From: Paenibacillus rigui
Lineage (GTDB): Bacteria; Bacillota; Bacilli; Paenibacillales; NBRC-103111
Length of the DNA: 64,000 nucleotides
Assembly (NCBI RefSeq): GCF_002234615.1
Contig: NZ_NMQW01000002.1
Location: 248,001 to 312,000 of the forward strand
Direction: 5' to 3'
The notes under the pieces are model-generated. The model was not told the DNA's origin. It made no database searches and worked only from the letters and a program-made list of their open reading frames with translations. Shown here one piece after another: positions 24,776 to 34,197 of this stretch. The position numbers were made by a program, and so were the translations under genes. How positions within the stretch are numbered: position 1 is the first letter of the stretch; every line of letters starts with the position of its first letter.

Positions 24776-25615
24776 CTAATTGTCCGCAAGCTTGCGTATC
24801 AAAGCAATCTCAGGGGCATGGGTCATCCCCTTGGGTACAGGTGTTTCCAATACAAGCGGCAGATCCCGCCCACGAGCCCATTGCAAAAACTCGCGGAACC
24901 GTTCCTCTCCGATCTCCCCGAAACCAATCATCGCATGGCGATCTTTATATTGACAGCTCGGATAAACGGAATCGTTCATATGTATTGCCAATAAATCATT
25001 GAAGTAGCCTAATGACTCCGCTTTGCTTGCCAGCATCGACCAGCCGCCCTCCGCAGCAGGCCATAATCCGCAAGCAAAAGCATGGCATGTATCCAAACAA
25101 AAGCCGATATGGGCGCGATGCGCAGACAGCTTACGGATTTGTACAAGCTCTTCAAGCGTCGTTCCCATCAAGGAGCCTTCTCCCGCTTGATTCTCAATCA
25201 GCAGCTTGGCCTCCCCTTGCCAATCCGAAAGAACTTCATGTAAACATTGTATAATATTTTTGTAGCCTTGTAACGTATCTTGACCTTTATATTTGCCAAA
25301 ATGAACGACAACCCCGATGGAGCCGCATGCATCCGCGATGGCCAGATCGTTGCGAAGCGACTGTACGGTTGCTTTAATTAACGCCGGCTCCTCCGCAGCC
25401 AAATTCGTAGGATAGGGGGAATGGGCAATCGACGATATCCCGTTCTCACGGCAAAATCGGGCACATGCTTCCGCGTCTTGACGGTTCCATAGCTTAATGC
25501 CCAAGCTGCGGGGGTTTTTCGGGAAATACTGAAATGCATTCGCCTGCAGCTTCAAGGCCGTTTTCGCCGCTTCCAAATATCCGTTCCGTATGCTAATGTG
25601 GCACCCTATATGCAT
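24776..25615 (-). CDS. nfo: endonuclease IV (AP endonuclease)
   Basis: A 279-residue TIM-barrel AP endonuclease of the Nfo family. Metal-site residues can be followed: GCHIS at the N terminus, AHSPYPTN, VVHFGKYKG, LLIENQAGEG, GFCLDTCHAFACG, IHMNDS, and LETPVPKG at the C terminus. It cuts 5' to abasic sites in base excision repair and in spore DNA repair. The start is fixed by AGGAGGAAAACG directly before MHIGCHIS. It begins 14 bases after the stop of the Fpg/Nei gene, so glycosylase/lyase and AP endonuclease are made from one transcript. Confidence 0.93.
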   Translation of the reverse strand: MHIGCHISIRNGYLEAAKTALKLQANAFQYFPKNPRSLGIKLWNRQDAEACARFCRENGISSIAHSPYPTNLAAEEPALIKATVQSLRNDLAIADACGSIGVVVHFGKYKGQDTLQGYKNIIQCLHEVLSDWQGEAKLLIENQAGEGSLMGTTLEELVQIRKLSAHRAHIGFCLDTCHAFACGLWPAAEGGWSMLASKAESLGYFNDLLAIHMNDSVYPSCQYKDRHAMIGFGEIGEERFREFLQWARGRDLPLVLETPVPKGMTHAPEIALIRKLADN

Positions 25616-25629
25616 CGTTTTCCTCCTGT

Positions 25630-26442
25630 TTATTGCTGGCAGTTGGGGCAGCAAAATGATTTTTTGGAAGAAACCTCATTGCGCATGATCAAGTGGCCAC
25701 AGCGATAGCAGGACTCTCCCTCCCGATCGTACACCTGGCAGCGGCTGTCATAGCCGCCCGTAAGCACATCTCCCGCATAAAGGGGCATATCCATATATCC
25801 CCCGTAGCGTATTGCCTCCGACAGCACATGTCTCATCGAACGATAAAGCTGATCAACTTCAATCGCGCTTAATTCGGCGCAACGGCGTTCAGGCAAGAGC
25901 CCGGCATCAAAGCAAATTTCGTCGGAGTAGCAGTTACCAATGCCTGCCATCACATGCTGATCGACCAAAGTCGCTTTCAAGGTTCCCCTTTGCTTCCCGA
26001 TTGCTCCCTTAAAATGGTTGAGAGTAAAGCCTGGCTCCATCGGCTCCGGCCCCAGCTTTTGAAGCACCTGGGCTGCTGATTCCGGATGTTCATACAGATG
26101 GATATATCCCAATCGGAGACCTATACAATAAAGCAGCATATTCCCGAAGCGAAGCGTCACCTGTACCGTGCGGTCAGGCTTCTGCTCTTCCGTCCCGCAA
26201 AATAATACACCACCCAGCATTAAATGGAGCAAAAGCAGCTTGGAATTAGACAAATGGAACAGCAAATGCTTCCCACGCCGTTCGATATAACGAATCGAAT
26301 TTCCAAGCAGCGCTTGCTGAAACTGTTCAACGGGAACATTAATTGACTTCTCCCGCGTAACCTCTACCATGGTTATCGTATGCCCGTTCAAACGGGTACC
26401 GAGCAGCAGCTTATAGTTTTCCATCTCCGGCAGCTCCGGCAT
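25630..26442 (-). CDS. Fpg/Nei family DNA glycosylase
   Basis: A 270-residue bifunctional DNA glycosylase/AP lyase. P2 and E3 of MPELPE are the catalytic pair, K58 in ERRGKHLLFH is the conserved beta-lobe lysine, and MAGIGNCYSDEICFDAG is the helix-two-turns-helix element. The C-terminal zinc finger has all four cysteines (CYRC...CCPNC), but the conserved Arg of the finger loop appears as Lys (EVSSKKSFCC). This residue contacts DNA phosphate in Fpg, so activity or specificity may be changed. It probably is not the housekeeping mutM, which is usually next to polA. The following nfo gene completes the repair step. Confidence 0.9.
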   Translation of the reverse strand: MPELPEMENYKLLLGTRLNGHTITMVEVTREKSINVPVEQFQQALLGNSIRYIERRGKHLLFHLSNSKLLLLHLMLGGVLFCGTEEQKPDRTVQVTLRFGNMLLYCIGLRLGYIHLYEHPESAAQVLQKLGPEPMEPGFTLNHFKGAIGKQRGTLKATLVDQHVMAGIGNCYSDEICFDAGLLPERRCAELSAIEVDQLYRSMRHVLSEAIRYGGYMDMPLYAGDVLTGGYDSRCQVYDREGESCYRCGHLIMRNEVSSKKSFCCPNCQQ

Positions 26443-26585
26443 CGTCGCATTCCGCCTTTACGCAAGCAATATGAAATAAGAGACATGACCCTTCAACGAT
26501 TTCTCATTACACGTGAACTCAGTTGAATTGCCTTGTCTCTCTGTATTTCCATATTAAGGGCGATTTATGCCCAATAAGCAGCCGG

Positions 26586-28145
26586 TCAAAATAAGCTGTC
26601 CATGCGATACTGCATGTCTCCATCTGCAGCGGGCTTGCGCGGTTTGCGCTGACGGGCCGGTGTGCTTTCAATAGATCCGGAGTCCCGGCTTTGCGCTCGC
26701 TCCACTTTGTTGCGAAGCCGCACGAGCCGCTTCTCTATGGCTTTAAGCAGCTCCGCCTGCTTCCGCTCCTCCTCGGATAATCCTTGTCCCCGCTTCGTTC
26801 TGCCGAGCTTCCGCTGCGGACGAAGAAGCGATTGCCTCTGCCAAGCTTTGTTCATCGCTTGATCCGCATAAAACAATGCCAGCTCCGGCCGTTTCTCCCG
26901 GTGCTCATAGTGCATTGCCAGCTCCAAATACGGTTCGAGGGATGCCGTGCTCCTCTCGCCTCTTTGTTCCACATAAAGCAGCCATAGCCCGCATGCTTCC
27001 GTGTACCTGTGCTGCTGCTTGTACCATTGTGCGGCAGGCAGAACATAATCCATTGCCGCCTCCCGCTCCGATGGCGAAGCATACAAATTGGCGATTAACT
27101 GTTCCAATACTTGCTCCGCGTAGATGGCCGACCCGACCTTACTCAGCCATAAACCAAGCCGATACTGTTCTTCCAGCTGCATTTCCGACAGACGAAACCG
27201 TCCATTTAGGACATGCGAGAAATGAACCGCTAATCCGGCCAACGACAAAATATCGAGCTCATTGTGCTCAAATACGCCGCTCAGTATCCGAACATCCCGC
27301 TCCGCCAAATATTGAAAATACAAGGTCGGGGCGAGCGAGCCCGGCACATCCTCGTGACGGTTGACATGCAGCCGCTCTTCTTCCACCTTCCCCAGCTTGC
27401 ATGAAGGAAGCGTATGCTTCCACAGGCTGCGTGACGGATATAAAAAGTCCAGATGCCCTGCAATGTCAGGCTCCGCAGGCATCCGATTCAGAATATAGCG
27501 GTTCTTAATCAGAGGCCAATCGAACGTTTTACCGTTATAGGAAACGAGATAAGGATGCTGCTTCAGCTTCCCCTCCAAATAATGAAGCATAGCGAATTCC
27601 TCGCCCGGATGGCGAATGAACATTTGTTCCACGATGAATTGCCGGCCTTTATAAAATCCGATGCCGATCATAAACGGAACATTCCCCGCCCCGACACCAA
27701 GCCCTGTCGTCTCCGTATCCAAAAACAGCAGCTTCTCATACGGCAGTCCTTCGGCTTCGGCCTCCACATCCCCTGGCAGCAAAATGGACATGAGCTTATC
27801 GGATTGCTCCATGATTTCATCAAGGCTGTATCGGCCATGCTGAAAAGAGCCATCAAAGATGCGGCGCCGGAGCACGAAAGAACCCTGCTCGTTGTGCTCC
27901 ATATGAGCCCCTATCTCCGTCCATTCACTCTGCTGTGCTGTCTCGGCGCTGCTTTCCAGCCTGGCGGCCGGTAAACTGCTATCGGATTGCGGAGGCAGCT
28001 CCCCTTTGTTTGCAATCACGTCGGTTTCAGCACCATTCCCAGCCGCGTACCATGCTCCAGACGTCTCTCCTCCGGCATCTATTGCCGGCAAGCTCCCTGC
28101 TGTCGGCTTTTTATGCCGTAGAAGCCGTTCGCGCAGCCCGCTCAT
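26586..28145 (-). CDS. mrfB: RNase H-like exonuclease MrfB (YprB)
   Basis: A 519-residue protein with a DnaQ-like/RNase H-like exonuclease domain around 140-310: LLFLDTETTGLG (motif I DxE), SYNGKTFDWPLIKNRY (motif II) and HNELDILSLAGLAVH (motif III). The C-terminal part is helical with TPR-like character and a basic end. In B. subtilis this protein and the helicase MrfA are required for repair of mitomycin C damage. The helicase gene is 110 bases upstream, in the same order as there. The first 130 residues are poorly conserved in composition and probably flexible. Confidence 0.9.
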   Translation of the reverse strand: MSGLRERLLRHKKPTAGSLPAIDAGGETSGAWYAAGNGAETDVIANKGELPPQSDSSLPAARLESSAETAQQSEWTEIGAHMEHNEQGSFVLRRRIFDGSFQHGRYSLDEIMEQSDKLMSILLPGDVEAEAEGLPYEKLLFLDTETTGLGVGAGNVPFMIGIGFYKGRQFIVEQMFIRHPGEEFAMLHYLEGKLKQHPYLVSYNGKTFDWPLIKNRYILNRMPAEPDIAGHLDFLYPSRSLWKHTLPSCKLGKVEEERLHVNRHEDVPGSLAPTLYFQYLAERDVRILSGVFEHNELDILSLAGLAVHFSHVLNGRFRLSEMQLEEQYRLGLWLSKVGSAIYAEQVLEQLIANLYASPSEREAAMDYVLPAAQWYKQQHRYTEACGLWLLYVEQRGERSTASLEPYLELAMHYEHREKRPELALFYADQAMNKAWQRQSLLRPQRKLGRTKRGQGLSEEERKQAELLKAIEKRLVRLRNKVERAQSRDSGSIESTPARQRKPRKPAADGDMQYRMDSLF

Positions 28146-28255
28146 CGTCCGAATTCCCTATATTTAATGCTATGAATTATAGATTGTATCATCACATGAC
28201 ATTACCCCAATTTGTAAAGTCTCTAGCTTTTTATCGTTCAAGATGACAACGCCCG

Positions 28256-30505
28256 TCAAAGCTGATTCAGCAGCTGGATGCTTTTTAGCTTCGCGTCAAT
28301 GCCTTCGATCTCGGTGCCGATACAGGAAGGGCATCCATCCGAGCATGGACATTTTTGGATCAAACGGCGAGCCGCCGCTTTGACTTCATCGAATCTTTTA
28401 AACACGTCTTCCGCCAGTCCGATCCCGCCTGGATAATGATCGTATAAAAATACCGTAGGCAGCTGCGTGTGGGCAGCACGGATCTGTGAAACGACGTGAA
28501 TGTCGTTACGATCGCACATGACAAGAACAGGTACGATATGCTTCAATACATTGGAAATGCCCAACAAAAGCTGTTCAAGCGTTTTAGACCCGAGCTCAGG
28601 GTCCGTTTCCTTTAACTCGAACCAAGTCGCACTGGTATGCAATTCCTCTTCAGGCAAATGAATAGGACCGTAGCCGATGTTTTCAAAAGTCGTCAGCTTG
28701 ATTTTCTTAAACATCGTAGGCAGCGCGTTTACAACGACATCGCCGTAGTAAACGGCCGTCGTTTCCCGCTGCTTGGATTTATCGATTTCGAGCACTTTTA
28801 GCTGTACGGCTAAATTCGCATCCGTATAATACTCTACGTCTACTTCCCTCACATAAGCTTTCTTGTGCTCCCAGTCCAGCTTCTCCACCTGGAACTGGAC
28901 CCCTTCGTGCAAATAAATAGCCTCATCGTGAAGCAAAGTCATGGCGCTGAAACGGTCCATTTCTCCGATGATCCGCACATTGGCAATGTCGGACTGATCG
29001 ACGATGACGACATTTTCTTGAGACGCGGAGCGCAAGCTAATTTCACTGGCCGGAAACGATTGATTAGCCCAGTAAAAAGTATCGCCATTTTTATGCAGTA
29101 CGCTTTCCTCCACTAGGAATTCCATAATTTCCGTTACATCGAGAGGTCCGAACTCCTCGGTTCCCTTAAACGGAATTTCGTAGGCCGCACACCTTAAATG
29201 ATCTACGAGAATAATGAGATTTTCCGGGTTAATACGAGCCGACTCGGGAGATCTGTCGAAAAAATATTCCGGATTTTGCACCACATATTGATCAATCGGC
29301 GTTGAACTCGCTACCATCACAACAAGGGCTTCTCCGTGTCTTCTGCCGGCCCGGCCTGCCTGCTGCCAAGTGCTTGCCACGCTTCCGGGATAGCCTGTCA
29401 TCACGCATACCTGAAGCTGTCCAATATCAACCCCGAGCTCCAAAGCATTCGTACTCACGACGCCTAAAATTTCACCGTCCCGAAGCCCTTTCTCGATCTC
29501 CCTCCGCTGCTTGGGCAAATAGCCTCCACGGTAACCCCTTATGGACTTCGTTCCGATTTCTTTTTTTACCAGCTCCTGCAAATGACTTAAAATAATTTCG
29601 ACCCTCACCCGGCTTCTGGCAAAAACGATCGTCTGGATTTTGTTTTTGAGAAATTCCATGGCCAGCCTGTTTACTTCTACCGTTGCGCTTTTTCGTATGT
29701 TCAGAGGCTGATTGACTATCGGCGGGTTGTAAAATACAAAATGCTTTCTTCCCCTCGGCGCACCGTTGTCATCAATTAACCTCATCGGTTGACCGGTTAA
29801 CTGCTCCGCTAGCTCTCTCGGGTTCGCTATCGTAGCGGATGTGCAAATAAACACGGGATTGCTCCCGTAAAAACGGCATATCCGTTTCAATCTCCGTATC
29901 ACATTCGCCACATGACTTCCGAACACCCCGCGATACGTATGCAGCTCATCGATGACGATGTATTTCAAATTACCGAAAAGACTAACCCATTTGGTATGAT
30001 GCGGCAGTATAGCGGAATGAAGCATATCCGGATTCGTGATAACGATATGTCCGGCCTTTCTTACGATCTGCCGAATCGCCGGCGAGGTGTCCCCATCATA
30101 AGTAAAGCTCTTAATATCGATTCCCATTTCTTCTATAATTTCATTCAGCTCGCTTTTTTGATCCTGTGCCAATGCCTTGGTAGGGAACAGATAAAGTGCG
30201 CGGCTGCTGTCATCCTCGGCTATCGCCTGTAAGACGGGCAGGTTGTAGCACAACGTTTTTCCGGACGCCGTCGGGGTAACTGCAACAATGCTCTCCCCTT
30301 TTTGCACTGTTACATATGCTGAATATTGATGTGTATAAAGTTCATGAATCCCTCTCTTGACCAGCGCAGACTTAATCCGAGGGTCGACGCTTTCGGGAAT
30401 CGGCTTCGTTCTGGCTTCCTGCGGCTCAATTTCATGCCAGTTAATAATATTCTCATTGGACCGTAATTCGTGAATCAGATCCGACAATTGCTTTTTCTTC
30501 ATCAT
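28256..30505 (-). CDS. mrfA: DEAD/H-box helicase MrfA (YprA)
   Basis: A 749-residue superfamily 2 helicase. Motif I is TPTASGKTLCYN, motif II DELHTYRG, motif III TSATIAN, and motif VI QAGRAGRR, followed by a DUF1998-like C-terminal domain with the four-cysteine zinc cluster CPCSDGCPSCIG. This matches YprA/MrfA, which acts with MrfB in interstrand-crosslink repair independently of nucleotide excision repair. RBS-like GAAGGGA precedes the first ATG. Upstream is a 308-base gap, so the operon probably begins here. No obvious LexA box is seen near its start. Confidence 0.92.
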   Translation of the reverse strand: MMKKKQLSDLIHELRSNENIINWHEIEPQEARTKPIPESVDPRIKSALVKRGIHELYTHQYSAYVTVQKGESIVAVTPTASGKTLCYNLPVLQAIAEDDSSRALYLFPTKALAQDQKSELNEIIEEMGIDIKSFTYDGDTSPAIRQIVRKAGHIVITNPDMLHSAILPHHTKWVSLFGNLKYIVIDELHTYRGVFGSHVANVIRRLKRICRFYGSNPVFICTSATIANPRELAEQLTGQPMRLIDDNGAPRGRKHFVFYNPPIVNQPLNIRKSATVEVNRLAMEFLKNKIQTIVFARSRVRVEIILSHLQELVKKEIGTKSIRGYRGGYLPKQRREIEKGLRDGEILGVVSTNALELGVDIGQLQVCVMTGYPGSVASTWQQAGRAGRRHGEALVVMVASSTPIDQYVVQNPEYFFDRSPESARINPENLIILVDHLRCAAYEIPFKGTEEFGPLDVTEIMEFLVEESVLHKNGDTFYWANQSFPASEISLRSASQENVVIVDQSDIANVRIIGEMDRFSAMTLLHDEAIYLHEGVQFQVEKLDWEHKKAYVREVDVEYYTDANLAVQLKVLEIDKSKQRETTAVYYGDVVVNALPTMFKKIKLTTFENIGYGPIHLPEEELHTSATWFELKETDPELGSKTLEQLLLGISNVLKHIVPVLVMCDRNDIHVVSQIRAAHTQLPTVFLYDHYPGGIGLAEDVFKRFDEVKAAARRLIQKCPCSDGCPSCIGTEIEGIDAKLKSIQLLNQL

Positions 30506-30813
30506 GAGTATCCCTTCTTAGGATAAATATACTTTCATTATAGCGAATGTACGTTCGGCGGACAACCAGCAATTAAGAACAGCTCGTCCGACAAAATAAT
30601 TCGCCGTTCCGCACAAATAACCCTGACAAGGAGAGCAAAACTCCTTATCAGGGCTCATGTATGTTATCAATAACGATATATTTTAGCTGCAGCTATGGAG
30701 AAATACATAAAATCAGACGGAAAGCGTCGAAAGGTGTAGGAAATCTTCGATCTGCCCTATGGGTTAAACCGTGAAACCATGTCGTTTCCTGCGCTTTCCC
30801 GGGAAAAGTTTGT
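30506..30813. other. 308-base gap with hairpins, no gene seen
   Basis: No convincing coding frame or RNA gene. It holds a long hairpin at 30621-30653 (CCCTGACAAGGAG / CTCCTTATCAGGG) and a short palindrome CTTTCCCGGGAAAAG at 30794-30808 just after the stop of the next gene. A weak tail of T follows the first hairpin on the minus strand (TTATTTG), so it may end the transcript of the 71-residue protein gene. Confidence 0.6.
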
Positions 30814-31029
30814 TTACAGCAAATCCGAGGAATCATCGTAATCATAACGCAAGCCGTCGTGCGCCTCAGCCTTCTGCTTCGAGCCAAACAGCAAGGCGGC
30901 CTCCGCATTGTTTTGGAGCTTGCTCAATACTTCACGGTATTGGCTCACTTTCGATTCCTTGTTCTCCGTGTTCATGGCTAAGCGCAAAGCTTGTTCGATT
31001 ACGGCAACATCCTGACTCGTAAAATCCAT
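30814..31029 (-). CDS. small conserved hypothetical protein
   Basis: A 71-residue acidic protein (MDFTSQDVAVIEQALRLAM...; the end is rich in Asp). It is predicted helical, with no signal peptide or Cys. GAGGGG eight bases before the ATG supports translation. It is monocistronic between mrfA and the YfhP-like gene. I do not recognise a characterised family; a small regulatory or sporulation role would be guesswork. Confidence 0.6.
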   Translation of the reverse strand: MDFTSQDVAVIEQALRLAMNTENKESKVSQYREVLSKLQNNAEAALLFGSKQKAEAHDGLRYDYDDSSDLL

Positions 31030-31148
31030 GCCGCATCCCCTCCTGTGCGTCTATTTACTACTTGACTATTCTCTCCCAAAAACTTCTCTTTCATTCCATT
31101 TCAAGGATCAAATAAAGAAACGAGGCCAGAATGACCTCGCTGCTCAAA

Positions 31149-32111
31149 CTATACGTACGGCGGATCCCACGCCTTCTTTCTCCAGCCAAAAGAGGTATGA
31201 ACCACATTCAAATTGCTGTCCAGCTCCACATCCACGCCGAAAGGCAGCTCGTTTTTATGCCAGAACCGAACGTCCCGCCATTCTACGACATAACCATTGT
31301 TTCGTTCCTTGCAGCGGACATACACCCTTTGTGCAAAGTACAGAAACGCCCTAACTCCATCCGTCGTTTTGGTCGCCTCAACCACCAACGGGTCCGCCTC
31401 TTTCCCGTATCTTTCCTGTACGAAGAGCCGCTTGCCCTGCAGCGTTCCGGTACAAAAATACGACTCTGTCTCTACTACAAACTGCCACCGGAACCAATGA
31501 AGCCCAGGCAATACATGATAAACTCCCGCTTCGCCAACCGTTCGACGCACCAGGCTCACAGCTCTGCCATGCAGCCAGGTACGAAAAGCAATGTAGGCGA
31601 AGGTCAAGCCGTAGATGATGAGAAAAAGAGGTCCGGGAGGCAGGCTCGTCAAGCACCATAGACCTATACCTAACGCATGGAGACCAAACAAAAACGGTTC
31701 AAACAGCGCAAGCACATCCAAATGCTGCCACTTGCTGGAGAAGGGACGAAAGCACTGCACACCATAAACATTAAACCAATCCATAAACACATGAAGCATA
31801 ACGGCGATCAGGCACCATACAAACACATGGACCGCATGCTCCCAGACCCCAAATCCTGCTGCTATCGGCGGTGTTAATAATAGGGGCCACAGCACCAAAG
31901 CCGGAAGCGAGTGGGTAAAGCCGCGGTGTATGCGGATATAGGTGGGGTAGCCCTTTATCCGTGCCATCGTGTCCAGATCGGGAGCATGGGATCCTACCAT
32001 AGTTGCGGCGAGTATCGCATGGAACAATTCCGGCTGACTGCTAACCATAGGATCTATCATGGCGGCTCCCGCCAAGGTCGCTCCGAACAACAAATGACTT
32101 CCCGTATCCAT
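31149..32111 (-). CDS. YfhP/YdjM-like membrane metal-dependent hydrolase
   Basis: A 320-residue membrane protein. It starts MDTGSHLLFGATLAGAA, with further conserved blocks SHAPDLDT and RIHRGFTHS and HVFMDWFNVYG, which supply the His and Asp residues of the DUF457/YdjM metal-dependent hydrolase family; five or so membrane helices follow. The C-terminal 120 residues are soluble. The B. subtilis homologue is YfhP, whose exact role is unclear. AGGAGG nine bases before the chosen ATG fixes the start. The upstream acyltransferase stop lies only 47 bases before, so the two are probably cotranscribed. Confidence 0.8.
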   Translation of the reverse strand: MDTGSHLLFGATLAGAAMIDPMVSSQPELFHAILAATMVGSHAPDLDTMARIKGYPTYIRIHRGFTHSLPALVLWPLLLTPPIAAGFGVWEHAVHVFVWCLIAVMLHVFMDWFNVYGVQCFRPFSSKWQHLDVLALFEPFLFGLHALGIGLWCLTSLPPGPLFLIIYGLTFAYIAFRTWLHGRAVSLVRRTVGEAGVYHVLPGLHWFRWQFVVETESYFCTGTLQGKRLFVQERYGKEADPLVVEATKTTDGVRAFLYFAQRVYVRCKERNNGYVVEWRDVRFWHKNELPFGVDVELDSNLNVVHTSFGWRKKAWDPPYV

Positions 32112-32158
32112 CGCAAGCATCCTCCTCTGTGTAATCTGAGATGAGCTTAAATGCAAAC

Positions 32159-33160
32159 TTAGGCCGTATACGTTTTTTGCTGCTCCGAAGCATCCGTTGC
32201 GGCCCCCGGTACCAGCTGCGTCTCTTGGTCATGCTTCAATTTCGCAGTACCAGAGAACATTTGTTCCTCTCCCCAACGCTCGTCAGCATTGAACCAATAA
32301 AACCATTGGTCAGGCACTTTCCGAATGGCTTGCTCCATAAACCGATTGAGCAGCAAAGTAGCCTCTCCGCGCTGTTTGCGTTCATAGCTTGCATATAAAT
32401 GCAGGGGCTGTTCGAAGACCAGCCGATGGCGGAAGCCTTGTTCCCTGAAGCCATAAAAGGGGATTACCGGAACCTGATTCTCAATGGATAACAAGGCAGC
32501 TCCATCTGGCGAACGTGTGCTTTTACCGAACATTCGCGATACAGGAAAGGCGGGACGCCAAAAATCACCTAGAATAAACACAACTCCATTCCCGGCAAGA
32601 TGTTTCTTCAGCTTGCGCAGCAGCTCGAGCGGCGGCGTATTATCGTAATCCAGGCCCGGGCACCCCATCCGTTCGAATAAATCATAGAGCGGCCTAAGCT
32701 CACTGCTGCCTCCGGTCGCAATCGTGAGACAAGGGTACTTTTGGCATAAATACCAATAGTAATAAAAAAAGTTGCCCTCATGGGGTGTATACACAATCGC
32801 ACCGCGCCCTAATTGCAGCGCTTCCTGAAGATGATCCTCGCCTTCGATCTGAAACCTCCACGCAGCACTCCCTGGGAGGCGTTTGGATTCCAGTACAATT
32901 TCATAAAGCGTAATGACCAAATTCTGAAAATATCCGAGCCGGAGGCGGTGCAGCCTTCCCTTTTCCCGCTCCACTCCCAGCGCCTCACGCAAGTTATCCA
33001 GGATCCTGCTTCTAAGCTTACGCCCTGCTGCTGCGTACAGTAACACCCCCAGTACCCCGCACAAAAAAAGCATGCAAGGTCTTGGGATCCACCCGCTCCA
33101 ACGGGAAAGCTGCGCAAGCCGCTTGGGATTCGCTGTCATGCTGCCGATCCATTCGTACAC
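32159..33160 (-). CDS. HtrB/LpxL-like lipid acyltransferase with altered motif
   Basis: A 333-residue membrane-associated acyltransferase of the LpxL/HtrB/PatA superfamily: N-terminal hydrophobic anchor (CMLFLCGVLGVLLYAAAG), the acyl-binding motif region IVYTPHEGNFFYYYWY, ILGDFWRP and VPVIPFYGFR. In this family the motif is normally H-x-G-N-W-(D/E), the acid acting with the His; here it reads HEGNFF, so the acid at +5 is Phe, although E128 is next to the His. Either this is a variant active site or the enzyme is inactive. The GTG start has GAGG seven bases upstream. It lies directly downstream of the OlsB-like gene, suggesting two-step acylation of one lipid. Confidence 0.75.
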   Translation of the reverse strand: MYEWIGSMTANPKRLAQLSRWSGWIPRPCMLFLCGVLGVLLYAAAGRKLRSRILDNLREALGVEREKGRLHRLRLGYFQNLVITLYEIVLESKRLPGSAAWRFQIEGEDHLQEALQLGRGAIVYTPHEGNFFYYYWYLCQKYPCLTIATGGSSELRPLYDLFERMGCPGLDYDNTPPLELLRKLKKHLAGNGVVFILGDFWRPAFPVSRMFGKSTRSPDGAALLSIENQVPVIPFYGFREQGFRHRLVFEQPLHLYASYERKQRGEATLLLNRFMEQAIRKVPDQWFYWFNADERWGEEQMFSGTAKLKHDQETQLVPGAATDASEQQKTYTA

Positions 33161-33206
33161 CTTTCATACCTCATTTCCTAATGGTCCCTAAGGTTTGTTT
33201 ATATCA

Positions 33207-33977
33207 TTAATTGTTCAAAAAATGCTTCTTGTATCTCCGTGTAACGCGATCCTTCTCCAGCACGATCAAAAAATCGACTGTATCGAAAATCGCATCATAT
33301 GCAGGTTCCCCGCCGATTTCGGCCCCCAGCCATTGATACCCTTTCATCAGCGGCGGCAGCCTGCGGAACAATTCCTTCTCGCTGCATTCAAGCTCAACGG
33401 TTTGAAGGCCCTGAATCCGGTGACTTGGCAGCGGCTCGATACCATATCGGTCCGTTATGACCTGCTTCGCACGCAGCATGCTATAAATGGCATTTAACTC
33501 CATTAACGATTGAAAATGAACGCTGGCGCAGCCGATCAAATAGTGATGGTTTCGCTCCGTAATATAAGAAGCGATCCCCTCCCAAAGCATTTGAATCGCC
33601 TTGCCACCCCGGTAATCCGGATGAATACAGCTCCTTCCCAGCTCCAAGGATTGCGCTTTGCGTTCCTCATAACCGGCAAGCGTGAATTCTGTTTCCGAGT
33701 AAAATCCGATCCCTGTTAACGCTCTGTCCCCAGGCAGCAGACGATAAGTACCAATGACCTGATCGAGCTCCACATCCTTGACGATCAGATGATCACAGTA
33801 AGCATCGTACACATCCTGCTCGAGTCCGTTCTCGTTGAGAAGACGCATATTTTTTTCTTCTTCCACAAACACCTGATACCTTAAACGCATCGCCTGCTCG
33901 ATTTCTTCCGAACGGGAAGCCAGCATGACGGACAAATGTGACTGCTGTGAGGTGACCTGCGTTGCAGTTGGATTCAT
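33207..33977 (-). CDS. OlsB-like GNAT N-acyltransferase
   Basis: A 256-residue GNAT-fold enzyme of the OlsB/hemolysin-like type. The family pattern is well kept: MRLRYQVFVEEEK, YDAYCDHLIV, VIGTYRLLPG, GFYSETEF, LELGRSCIHPDYRGGKAI and GCASVHF. OlsB acylates the alpha-amino group of ornithine (or another amino acid) with a 3-hydroxy-fatty acid, the first step to ornithine lipids. The substrate is not readable from the sequence. A lipid acyltransferase gene follows 46 bases downstream, as olsA follows olsB in some bacteria. The start at MNPTA is preferred, after AAAGG. Confidence 0.8.
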   Translation of the reverse strand: MNPTATQVTSQQSHLSVMLASRSEEIEQAMRLRYQVFVEEEKNMRLLNENGLEQDVYDAYCDHLIVKDVELDQVIGTYRLLPGDRALTGIGFYSETEFTLAGYEERKAQSLELGRSCIHPDYRGGKAIQMLWEGIASYITERNHHYLIGCASVHFQSLMELNAIYSMLRAKQVITDRYGIEPLPSHRIQGLQTVELECSEKELFRRLPPLMKGYQWLGAEIGGEPAYDAIFDTVDFLIVLEKDRVTRRYKKHFLNN

Positions 33978-34109
33978 TGTCAACACGCCTTTCTCAGGTA
34001 AAATAGTTACTCGCCCTTACCTGTTTTAGCGTAGCAGATGATTATTAAGGCGGCGTTTGCGCGTTGTTAATGTTTTGTAAGGAATGGCCGCTGCTGCCAC
34101 CCTTACCTG

Positions 34110-34143
34110 AAAAAAAGGCAGCCATCCCCTAAGGACAGCTGCC
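34110..34143 (-). terminator. rho-independent terminator of lrgAB
   Basis: On the minus strand GGCAGC and GCTGCC pair with an inner TGTCC/GGGGA region around TTA, followed by seven T. It lies 55 bases after lrgB and ends that operon. Confidence 0.85.
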
Positions 34144-34197
34144 TGTTGATTGACTTACTGAGGATGATTGACCTACTGATGCAAACCTCGCTGAAAC

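Noticed and set aside
30621-30653. Hairpin at 30.6 kb considered as an sRNA gene
   Set aside because: It lacks a promoter and a proper T-run; a terminator or structural repeat explains it equally well.
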